From Prunus persica (Eukaryota > Streptophyta > Magnoliopsida > Rosales > Rosaceae): a DNA stretch of 64,000 bases. Both the position numbers and the translations under genes were made by a program. The notes under the pieces are model-generated. The model made no database searches. It saw only the letters and a list, made by a program, of their open reading frames with translations, and was not told the origin of the DNA. The stretch lies in the NCBI RefSeq assembly GCF_000346465.2, contig NC_034014.1, positions 24,918,810 to 24,982,809 on the forward strand, given 5' to 3'. Below are positions 8,836 to 19,913 of the stretch, one piece after another (position 1 is the stretch's first letter; every line of letters begins with the position of its first letter).

Positions 8836-10393
8836 TTAAACCCGGAAATTCTTCCCGGAAAAAGTTTGTCCGAACTGCCAATGACCGGGTGCCACGTTCC
8901 ATGAGGTGGAGGTACGCCTGTCGCTGCCCGTGACTCTAAAGGACAGGGTCTGACCCACGAGGTCTGCATTGGATTGCCAGTTTTGTCCCCAGTTGCGGCT
9001 CATCGGCATCCACTCAGTGTTCGCGCCTTTAACGCTCACCCGCACGATATCTCCTGCGCCCGCGACGTTGGTGATTAGAACCAAGTTGAAGTAACGGAAG
9101 CCGTTAATTGTGAATCTCACTCCGCCTTCCTTTCTACATGGGACTCTGTTAAAAATAAACAGTCAAACTTATTACTGTGGTGACTCAGTTAATTACTGCA
9201 GTTAAAATCACTAGTTAATGTTTGACTGGTAATTTCCGATGCGGGAGTGGCGCAAAGTCCCCATAAAGTTAGCGCCTTTTCCATACACGCGTCGAACGGC
9301 GTGAAATATCTGTAACAACCCTCATGAAATCACTCATATGCCCTTCAGGACTTCACTAATTTACATGCTTCACTAAAGCAAACAACAAGGGATTTCTAGG
9401 GTGAGGCTACTTTAGTCATTTTGTGCAAGCGGGGAGGAGGAAACGGATGTGCCTTTGGTTATTTCTGGGTAAACGACGTAAAACGTGACGGAGGCTCAAC
9501 TAACACACGAAAGGTTCTGACAATTCGGGCTGTTTGGTTCGCGAGAAAATTAAAAAATTTATGCTGTTTGGTTATAAAGAAAACGAGAATGTTCCTAACT
9601 GAATAGTCGGATGAGGGGCTCAAAAGGCTTTATTCTTGCCTGGTTTCTCGGCAACCAAACAGAATTTAGAAAGAGCAAAAGGAATACAAAAACGAGGGTA
9701 TTTCGGTCAGTTCAAAAACAAAAAAAACAGAGAAAAACAAAGCTGAAGGAACAGAGACAGAGACTGTGACTGTGAGAGTAGGTTTTGATGTACTCACCGG
9801 CGGAAGGAGACCGGGACGATACCAGCTTTGTACTCAGCGATCTGGAGAAACATGGGCATGGCAAGGTCGAAGTGGGTGCGAGGAGGGTTGCACCAGCCGC
9901 CATCGTCGTTGGGCAGAGCGTAGTTTGGAGGACAGAAGTTGGTGGCAGTGATGAAGATGGACGGGTTGCCTGGGTGGCACCATTTGGGGTCATCTCCACA
10001 CTTAATCTCAAAGCAGGCTCCGCAGCTGAGGCCATTGTTGAACAGAGCTGTGCTTAGGGCCGCCGTGTTGACGCCGTAGCCCTCGCTGTAGAGATTTCCG
10101 TACCCACAAGCACCGCCTGCAAAACAGAGACAAATGGGTTTGTTAAGAGCCTAAGAGCCTGAGATTTTGAAAAGAAAACGAGAAAGTAAGATATGGGCTT
10201 TGGAAAACAAAGAGAACATAGTGTGGTGGAAGAAAAGTTACGTACCCATGGTTCCAGAGGCGTCGCTGCCGCCATAGAAGGTGGCGTGGGCGCCCTCCCA
10301 TGGCCCGCCGGTGTAAACGCCTGGGATTCTGGCGTTGGCCGCCATGAAAAGTGACAATAGCGAAGCAATGCAGAGCATGTGAACGAAAGCCAT
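8836..10393 (-). CDS. EXPA: Alpha-expansin, cell-wall loosening protein
   Basis: Three exons (10393-10246, 10116-9798, 9145-8836) give a 258-residue protein, the usual expansin-A length. Expansins act in the cell wall, where they loosen non-covalent contacts between cellulose and hemicellulose without hydrolysis. Residues 1-21 form a signal peptide before RIPGVYTGG. The N-terminal six-cysteine, GH45-like domain carries [16 protein letters not shown], the cysteine-rich part around C81-C125 and the HFD motif at 131-133. The C-terminal pollen-allergen-like binding domain holds the tryptophans of [16 protein letters not shown] and ends in [11 protein letters not shown], a typical end of the family. 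The two introns are at standard alpha-expansin positions. Intron 2 (9146-9797) contains a MITE. The exact EXPA number cannot be assigned without a tree. Confidence 0.95.
9530..9662. mobile_element. 133-bp MITE in expansin intron 2
   Basis: CTGTTTGGTTCGCGAGAAA at 9530-9548 and TTTCTCGGCAACCAAACAG at 9644-9662 are inverted repeats that match at 17 of 19 positions. The interior is AT-rich with no coding capacity. No unambiguous target duplication is visible. Ends of the CTGTTTGGTT type suggest a small hAT-like MITE, but the class is inferred. It lies wholly inside the intron and does not touch the splice sites. Confidence 0.65.
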
Positions 10394-10399
10394 TGCCGC

Positions 10400-10425
10400 A
10401 GAGAGAGTCAGAGAGAGAGAGAGAG

Positions 10426-10458
<33 letters not shown>
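10400..10458. repeat. (CT)n microsatellite in the expansin 5' leader
   Basis: An interrupted (GA)n run on the + strand, (CT)n in the expansin mRNA sense, starts 7 nt before the expansin ATG. Pyrimidine-rich leaders are common in plant genes. Confidence 0.8.
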
Positions 10459-10459
<1 letters not shown>

Positions 10460-11516
10460 TGATGTATAGGATTGGGTTGGGGCCGAATAGCGGGAAGAGG
10501 GTGGGGGTACTTATGGAGTTGTGAGCAAGGCATCAGGGGTCTCTGGATATAATTAATGCCCTTTCTCAAGATCTATTTTTAAAATTATTTAAAATTATTT
10601 ATATTATTTATATTATTTGTGTTTTTTCTTATTTTCCAAGTAATGTTTTTTTTGGGTCACCATTCATTGGGGAAACATGACTTGATGTGCATGTGCACCA
10701 CACATGGGCTCTCTTCATGTTCATTTTATTTGGCCAAGTTGGGGGCAAGTTGAGGACCAATAGGAAGGGAGAGCCACACGATGCATCTTAATTAGTCCCT
10801 GATTAACTAAAACAGGGTTTAATTAGCAAGAAACGGTGAAGTTAAGGCCCAACCCTTTTGATTTTCACATTGTTGATGTGAACCTTAAGCATCCCTAATC
10901 CAATGGGTCGACATAATTTCTTAGTTAATATTGTATTAAGGCACACACCCCTTCAATTTGGCCAAGAGGAAGATATCTCACATTACAAGCAATTTTCTAG
11001 TGCCCACTTTTAATAATTTAATGGAAAAAAAAAAACGGTGCAATAATTCTTTGGTCTATGTAGTATAGGAATGAAGATTATAGAATGTGCATATATAAAA
11101 GCCTTGGTTCAGCCATAATTTGCACCTCCTATGCCATATTGTTTTGCCTCCTCATTATCTTAGGTTGTTAAGCGAAGACGTTGAGAAGAAATCAGGAATA
11201 GTCAATATAAATAGCGATGTTGGAAATTTTACCTAATGTTTAATTATAACATATTGCGTATTTGAGAATTACGATAATAACTTTAAAGAGATGCAGTGCG
11301 TAATTGATTAATCTTCTTTATTCAGTTATTCTCTTTTTAACTTTAGTTATTCTAAGTTGTGTAGTGGCACGTTCTACATCACACCACAAGCACGAAAATC
11401 TCGGTTTGATCCACGGTTTTCCTAATGCAAGCCTTGCCATCAGTTTAAAAAACCAAAAGGTAATGAAACTATTAATTGGTTCTTTTAGCTCAAAGAAGGC
11501 TTGAGAATATATAATA

Positions 11517-11559
<43 letters not shown>

Positions 11560-11957
11560 CTTTTTAGTATATGAACTATTCCTCAACTTGGAATCGGAAA
11601 ATCTCAGTTCAACACAACATAAATTTGGAGTATCATAAAATTCAAAAATATCCACAGAACTTGTTCACAAATTTATGAAGAAGAAAACAGAAAAAAAGCA
11701 CTAAGTTGAAGTTCATTTTGCTTGGATCACAAGCTGAGCCATCAGCACCTGCAATTTGTTTGCAAATTTGGCATCTTTCCCCCTTTTTGTACTTATCCCA
11801 AGTGAAAAAATAATTTGAAAATTTTGTAAAATAGAAAAACGATAAAAAAATATGAAATTGCGGGAATCCAAAGACCCGAAAACCACCACCTCAATAAACC
11901 AGGACAGAAAGGTGAGCTCTCTCCAAAAACAAGACAAATAACCAAAGCGCGTAAAAC
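10459..11957. other. Upstream intergenic region of expansin
   Basis: No gene is supported. A (CT)n microsatellite lies at about 11519-11556. The region next to 10459 should contain the expansin core promoter, but I could not name a convincing TATA box. Confidence 0.45.
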
Positions 11958-12069
11958 GTGGGACCCACGGTCAGTACACGTCAGCAAGGGCGGGGGTGGA
12001 GGAGGACGAGGGGCCCATTGTGTAGTGTGGCTCGTTTGGCCATGGGCCTTAACCGTAAGTGGGACCCAC
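11958..12069. promoter_or_regulatory. Pair of palindromic TCP-type sites with site II elements
   Basis: GTGGGACCCAC occurs at 11958-11968 and again at 12059-12069, 101 bp apart. Both fit the class I TCP consensus GTGGGNCCCAC. Between them are GGGCCCAT near 12011 and TGGGCC near 12043, which are site II (TGGGCY) elements that TCP factors also bind. The interval is GC-rich against an AT-rich surround. No gene starts close by; the nearest transcribed unit pointing away is expansin, about 1.6 kb to the left. It is a promoter-like or enhancer-like island of unknown target. Confidence 0.45.
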
Positions 12070-12480
12070 GTAAGGGGTGGCTCGTGCTTACTACAGAACA
12101 GGGTCAGGGTTTTCCGGGTGCTGCAGATGGAGTTGTTTGGCTATGATTGGGCTACACACATGGCACATCCACCAATACCAACTGCCTGCTCTCCTCTTTT
12201 GTGAAACCACCGTTTGGATTTTGATATTTTTCCATTTATAACATCATGGATTTAATTCCCAATAAAAGGGAATTAAATGTCTACTTCTTATAAATATACT
12301 CTCTTGAAAATAAATAAAAAATTCAAATTGAAGAAAACCGACTCCAAAAAGCTACATGATCTCAAACTGACGGCTAGTGTGACCTAATCTATTTTGGTTA
12401 CGCATTTCTGATATACATTTTGATATCCATTTTTTGTACGACTTACGATTGTGTTGAAGAGATATTTTTGCATCGAGTTA
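12070..12480. other. Intergenic sequence before the Mutator-like MITE
   Basis: The GC-rich tract fades by about 12200. No ORF with family resemblance was seen. Confidence 0.4.
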
Positions 12481-12489
12481 TTATAATAA

Positions 12490-12996
12490 AGTTAAAAGTC
12501 ATTTTTTTTGTTTTTGTAGTTTGGCATTTCAATTATTTTTAACCTTATAGTTTTAATTTCGTCAATTTTGCCATTGTAGTTTCATATTTGTAACAATTCA
12601 AGGACATGTTAGTATTATTGTTAATTTCTTTAACGATGCAATGGGCAATTTAGTCAACCCCAAATTCTTGAGCGTAAAAGCTTATTTTAAATTTTCCCAA
12701 TTTCATATTAGAGCTCGAAATTCAACCACTAATCCCAATTTTTGAAGACCCTAATCTCAAATAACCAATTTCAACCCTAATATTAAATTAGGGGAGTTTC
12801 AGACGAGCTTTTGTGCTCAAGGATTTCGGGTTGACGAAATTGCCCATTGCACAGTCAAATAAATTGATAGGAATACTAACTTGTCCTCAAATTGTTACAA
12901 ATATGAAACTACATGGTTAAAATTAACGGAATTGAAACTATAAGATCAAAAGTGATTGAAGTGTCAAAATACAGGGACCAAAAGTTAATTTTGACC
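12490..12996. mobile_element. Mutator-like foldback MITE with 9-bp target duplication
   Basis: TTATAATAA at 12481-12489 is repeated exactly at 12997-13005. Between them lie two long inverted arms of about 200 bp each. For example ATAGTTTTAATTTCGT near 12550 mirrors the sequence near 12935, and TGCAATGGGCAATTT near 12640 mirrors the sequence near 12845. The centre of about 110 bp is non-coding. A 9-bp duplication with long terminal inverted repeats is the hallmark of Mutator-like elements. There is no transposase, so it depends on another copy for movement. Confidence 0.85.
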
Positions 12997-13005
12997 TTAT
13001 AATAA

Positions 13006-16000
13006 TATAACATGTTAGATATTTTTTTTTGCATGTGATAAAGACTTACTGGAAATTGATGCGGCAACTTTAATTCAAACCAAAGAAGAAGAAGTTGCTT
13101 GTGTCATGTTGGTGTTGTGTGCCATTAAGGATGAAGATAAGCCGTGAGTCAAAGGGCGGAGAAGTGTGATGATTCAAAGTTCATAGCCAGAGAAAAGTCT
13201 GTAGCTGCGAGTGTTTGAAAACCCCAATTGGCAAATTGCTCATACCAAAAAGGTTCAATTTGCATGTGAAATGGAATTATTATTGTTTAGGGTTTTTGCT
13301 TTTTTCTTCCTCAAGACTCATCTCCATCTCAATCCACACAGCATGTGCCTTTACTAATGGCATCCTTTCCCTTTTCTTCATCCCTCCCAAATATACCAAG
13401 CCCTTCTCTTCCTTTTTCCTTATTTAATTTCCTATTCCATTCCATATATATTTGTTTGTTTGTACTCCAAGTATATTATAAACTTGTCTTATCATGTCAT
13501 GTGACATCCACGTGCATTTGGCATTGCAATATTTCCATTCAGCCCAATTATGGGGTTTGCTATCCATCGCTATATTTTATACATTGGCTAAATAAATTGT
13601 ATATGTATAAGCATGTTAGCATCATGAGATAAATTGGCCAAACAGAGTAACATGATCAAACGATAATACCGCACACTAAGTTTGACAAATTAAATTATGT
13701 ATAGGTTTAATTGTTGTAATAGTCTCTAGATTATAGTCGGACTTGCATTTTCATTCCTGAACTCAATTTAAGAATCGTGTTGCAACACTCGTCCTTTATG
13801 TCAACTCCATCAAATTTTATATTAAATACAGAACAAAAGTAAATGCGAAATTCCAATGACTCCCATTTAACCTGCATGTTATGTGTTTTTGTTTTTCTTC
13901 TTCTTTACCTTTAGAGTTTAATAACATCATATTCTCATGAAGGTACACATGGAAAATGTGTCATGCAAAGGGGCACGCATGTTTCTTTCATATCTTTGCG
14001 TCAATATTGAATATAATTGTGAATATTATGGTAATTAACAAATCTTGTTGATCTCGATCAGTCTCATTCTCACCACTACCAGTCTACCAGTGCTTGCTTT
14101 CTGTGTTCCATTAAAACCAAAGGTGCAAGGTGAGGGGCTGGTGGTGGGTGCAGCTAGTACTTTTTTACACGTAAGGTGTTAAAATTTAAAGGGCGGTCCC
14201 ACTCATGCACCGACCAACCAGATCTAGCAAATCTTCCAGGTCATCACAAAATCTGGCAATGAAGTTATGACGGTGCCTCAAGTTCAACCAAACAGCACCA
14301 ACCCCATGCCATGCATGGCAAGACATGTGAACGTGCCACCGAGATCGCCTTGATCCCTACCCCATTTATATAAATAAAATAAATAAATGTATTTATATAC
14401 GTGTTCTAAAATTTCCACGTTGTTGAAGATGAATTTGTGATGGGGATTAATGAGGCATGTGAATGTGTATGGTGTTGATTTAGCTTATTACGTACTCAGC
14501 TAGGGTACAACTTTGGGTCCCCATATGCCCTTAAGTTTGTGTGTACGGTGTTCTAAACATTCAAATGTACGTCTCATTGATCGGCTTTGCTTAATTTGTA
14601 CAACCCCGTTTAAAATGATTACCATTATTAATTAAGTTTCCCTTAATTTATACAGACTAATTGGATGTGTTCATAGCAAATCGGCATTCACACTCATTTG
14701 GCTATGGCTATTTGTGATTTGCTTTAAGAAAGAATTACGTATAGGAGATTTTAATCGCAATGTTCCTTATAATTATATTCGAATTTCATTTTGGTAAACT
14801 CTTGTATGTGTTCCAATTTAGCAGTGCTCAACCCTGGACAGGCGGTGGAAACTACCAAGCTGGAGTACGGTAGGGGCAGAGAAAATTTCCGGTGGAGCGG
14901 TGCAATGTGTAGAGATCGGAAAGAACACCAACGGCAAAAGCAGTCAATCAATATAGATTGATCCGAAATCTGCTTCAAATCCAATATAGCACCTACATTA
15001 ATTTTGCATCCAAATTATTGACAGATGAACAAAATTAAAACACGTGCGAGAATTAAAGGACCAAAATAAAACTCAAGTATAAGCTCAAAGACCATTACAG
15101 TTAAAAACTATCACCTTGCATATTGAAAATACCATGGATGAATAAATCAAAGCACAGTTTAGGGTTCTCAAAACTTTTTTTTTTTTTTTTTTGGGTCTCA
15201 TCTATCAAGTAGATGGTGGGTAGTTCTTAAAAGGGTTGACTATGCTTACTTTGGAATTGAATGATTATATCTTTTCACATAAGATTAAGAAAATATTATT
15301 TGATCTTGGGGCAATTGTATTTTTATGGATTTGAGAATAATTGCACTCCACTATAAGATAACCCTAATCATGAGCTTTCTCTTCGTACACCAACATTTTA
15401 CCTACTTGCATATATATATATATATATAAGTGATTACATTATTTATCTGTCTAAGACTCCAATCATGTCTATCGAATATTGATTCATGGGGCTTTGCATC
15501 TACTTTGCTTCGAAACTTGGTTTTCAAATTAATTATCTTTGTATAATCCCATCATATCAAAGTCAAACAAAAGATTTAACTAATGAATACGTTCCTACAA
15601 TTAATTTAACTTATAATCTATCTTTTTATTTTGTTTTCGGGTTTAATGGGCTTTGTTCTTAGTAGAAGGATCAAATAATTTAATAACATTAATGGGTTGT
15701 TTATTGATAAGTAAGTATGCACCGAACAATCTTATTTTATTTATATTTATTTCCAGTTTCAGGCCTTTTTAACAATAAAAAACCTTATGACCTACTAACG
15801 GAGTCTAGTCTGATGAAAAAGAGCTTGACGTCCAGACATTCGAACCGTCATGACACCTTAATAATGTGTGTGAAAGAAACCTCCCTACTGATAGTAATTT
15901 AGGCTATGACTTGCATTGAAAAAAACATATGAGGTCTGGCACCTCTTCCTCTATGATATACATAAGCTCATGAAAAAAATGATTAAAATACAGTAAGGAA

Positions 16001-19000
16001 TTCTAAAAATGCATGCAACCAACAATATGATCCGTAGTACCAATACAATTATTTCTGAAAAAACCCAGAGGCACGACTGGCAGAGAAATAGGGGTCCCAA
16101 CCATGGCTGGAATTCAATTATTATATATATTTAATACAGGAGGAAATGGGTTGGCCAAGGGCCATATAAAAGATGAAGTCCTCACGTAGATTATTGGAGC
16201 TTTGACGTATGATCTGGAGCAGAGTGAGCATGTTGAAATTAATTCTGCTGTTTTTTAAGCAAAGGACAGTCCTCTAATTTGGTCCGTACCCTTTGATAAG
16301 CAAAGGGTCGATCGACTCCCATGTTAGCTATCACCTTATCATTAAACGACATTAATTAAACAACATTTTAGTATTTTCCTAATCGGTATAGAGAACATAG
16401 TAACATGCATTTGGCTTCATCTGTTGACTTTCTCGAATTTTTGACTTTGTGATCGTATGAATTTTTAAAAATACTTGGACAATACACAATGTGTACGGCT
16501 GATTCTATGTTGTGAGTTGTATTAATTTATTCATGTATAAAAATAACTCAAGAATTTCTTATTGACCACTCTTTCTCACTTGCATTGCATGTTGTTGTTG
16601 TTGGAACATCATTTGGCATTTTTAATCGAGAATAATGCCTTTCTTATCGAACTAGCTAGTTGATGGATCATGGAATGGAAGAATACATGTAGACATTTAA
16701 CACGGGAATTTCTCATGATATGTCGGCTCATATCATGGTAGATTTTCTCTTTTCCTTTTTTATTTTTTCAGATGATTCTACTCCTCATGCGTTTACCATA
16801 TCTATATGACGTATGTGATTACTTACATGAAATGTCATGTGTTTTCTTAACGATCATCTCATGCATGCATATGTCGCCCATATCATGATGATGCTTGAGT
16901 ATTAAGATTAATTTATCAATTATGTAAGTGCACCATATAGCACTACTCAACACAATAATCTTCACAAGAAGATACAAAGCGTAGCTAAATTTTACTTTGT
17001 CGAGAGAGATTGATAACTGATTAATTCAATCGTAGTTAGTTATATGTTTTTTTTTATTTTAAAAAACTTATGTTGGCAATTCTAATTTACATCTATCACA
17101 TATTGCTACGAAAAAAATTAATAATGTATGGCAAGTTAACATTCTCCCTCGCGTACAATTCTTATAATCAAAGTTATGATATTATGTTAGATAAACACTA
17201 ATTAAACTCCAAAAGCTTATTAAGTTGTTAAAAGACGAGTGAGTATTGTGTATGAAGTTAACATATGATTGCTTCCTAGCTTTGCCATACTCAAGTTTAG
17301 CTAGACTACTCTCATATATGATGTATCATTGGAAAATCGAAACTTGCAATTAAAGCATATATAAATGCTTGAGTTTCTAATTAATTTAATGGTTAAGAAG
17401 CAATAACAATGTCGCCAAAAGAATAATCACTGAGGTCTAAACTTGTATCATTAAAATCTTGAAGAAATTGATCAAATCATTGCATATGAGAGAGTGTGAA
17501 ATGAAACCAAGAACAAAAGAGTGGGCGGGGTGTGACAAGAAAGATCGATAGGAGCATCTCATGTGGGTGTCAAGTTGATGACTTGAGGAAGGGGACAATA
17601 GGCGCCAATGGAGAGTGTGCAAGGGGTCCTCTGCAACCAACCTTTCCCCTGACCTATCATCCATCACAATTCTGCAGATTTCTGCATCCCCATGTGATCT
17701 CTCACTTCTCTGCATCACTTAATTCGTCCAAGAGATCTCGCAACCTCTGCCAATTGCACCTTTTTATATTTATTATTTATTTCCTTTTTGAAATGCATGC
17801 ATATGAAGTTCGTTTTGATAAAATTGTGTTGCAATTTGCAAGTAAGGTGTGCCACAAGTGTTTCTGGCTTGGCCTGTACCAGTCAGACAATTATTGAAAA
17901 TTATAATGGCGAAATAAATCAACAATATTCACACCAATATGAGTTTAATTTCAAGGATTTACTAGATTAATTATATAATGTGCATGTCACCTTCTGATGT
18001 GATTTTACAAACAAATTAATTAAAAATAAAAGGATGTCAATTTTATGTTGGCCCTTTTAGATGTGCTTAATTCTAGGAACTTTAATTTTGTGGACCAGTG
18101 TTTCTGGCCCCTTAGCCCCCATATCACTATTATCAAGTCCCATCAAACATCTTGCCAGGCCTTTGTTTTCTTTTGAATCGATTCTTGCACCCATCCATCG
18201 GTCCACTCTGATATTTAAGCCATGTGTTGCAGTTGTTTTACTTTCTGTCGAACTATTGGCTACATAGAAAGACCCAGTTATTAGTGCTGAAAAAGCCATG
18301 ACATCCCCTATAGTTAATGGACACCTTGGGAAATGAGAGGGTCCTCCTCTTAACTGCATTAGTAGCTTGCTAGCTAGTTAACTCATCATGCCCTAGTTTG
18401 GGGACCAAATACACATCAACCAACCCATCTAAAAGGAGTCAAAACAGGTAAGGTGAAGCCTCACAAAATCGGGGAACAACACAACTACAACAAGAAGTGT
18501 TTTATATTTGGTGGCCAGTGGGACCATATTAGTGTTAGTGCACTAATATTTCATGCCAAGTATTATTGCTGGCTTACATTAGTTGGCCAAAAATGTTGTG
18601 TTTGTCACTTCGTACTCGAGTTTAATTTTTTTTTTTTTTATGTATATTAGAGAAGTTTAGAATATCACATTGTTAAAAACAAGAAAAAGGTATTATTGCA
18701 AGCAAACTCTCCACATGAATTGGGCATGTTGAGCACAAAACAAAAAAACCCTAGTTCAATTAATTTTTCACCATCTTGCACCTTTCAGTGCCGATCAAGT
18801 GCAGCCTCTAAAACATGTGAAACCCACAGACAAACTATTAACAAGGATCATGTGGAGCGAATCTCGTGAAAATAATGGGAAATTCAATGCATTTTTTGCA
18901 ATTTCCCAATAAAAAGTAATTCAATCTTCGACTGAACATTACGCAGCACAGAAGTTTAAGAGCATGTCTCCCTTGCCGTACGCAGTTAGAAGGTAAATTT

Positions 19001-19913
19001 CCTTTTGTCTTATCACGTGACTTGACTGTAAAACTAACCAGCTATTGTTTCCACGACAAGTAAAATTGATATAAAAAATGAAAAGAAAAAAAAGATAGAT
19101 AGCAAAATCATGGCACTTTGCAAATTGACATCACCATTCCACAAACAATACAGTGCACCACTTTTTCGGCATTCAATATTACAACGATCCGAAAGTATAT
19201 CAAAATTTCTCAGCATTTCATCTATTCAAATTTACATAATTGTGTCTGCCCTGCTCATCTTCAAAACTTCCGATTCATATTCCACAAAGTGAAAATTCCC
19301 TTGTTTACTAATCATTTTCCATGTTAACATGTCACAAGGTTCGGTACCTGATTTAGTCCGCGAGATAGTTTCTGATTGAACACATGATATACAAATGCTA
19401 ACTTCTAAAATTAACCAAAATTTGCTATTGGAAATACACAAACCACCTTGAAATGGTGTGACCTACCATTTCAGCACCATATTGAGCAATAAAGACGGAA
19501 CAACTTGGATGCCAAATAGTCCACAGAAAAACAAGTGGAGTGAAGGCCACAACTGGAGCCAAGGTCTTGAAGCAATTCCTATTCCTCGTATTTGACATGC
19601 AATACAGCTTGGGAATCAAATGCTGCAGGCGACAATGCTTACAATAATTCCTCATTGATATTTGATCTAATTTGAATTATGACTCTGTGAGCTTAGGGGT
19701 AGCTTTCAGGTTCCCGAAGGTTGCAGACAATATGATGTGGTGGTAAATATTCTGTCACACGAAAGGGGAATGTTAGTAAGAGCCCAGTCACCTATACAGA
19801 AACATAATTATACAGCAGGTGTAACAAGAGAGCATTGCTTACCCATAGAGATCATTGTCATACCAGCAACAAAATGTCTCTTAGTGACAAGATCCAGTTA
19901 AACGAATCTATCT
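13006..19913. other. Long intergenic region, no supported gene
   Basis: Nearly 7 kb without a convincing gene. Open frames of up to about 120 codons occur (for example 17532-17897) but show no domain, no codon bias and no splice partners. An (AT)n tract lies at about 15411-15428 and a T-run at about 15176-15192. The last few hundred bases before 19914 should hold the 3' UTR of the RNase II gene. Confidence 0.5.

Noticed and set aside
17532..17897. Open frame of 121 codons in the expansin-RNR1 intergenic region
   Set aside because: No domain, no family resemblance, no splice partners, and a composition like the surrounding non-coding DNA; overlapping frames on the other strand are equally long.
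18057..18359. 100-codon minus-strand open frame
   Set aside because: Nothing recognisable in the translation and no supporting promoter or splice signals; taken as chance.
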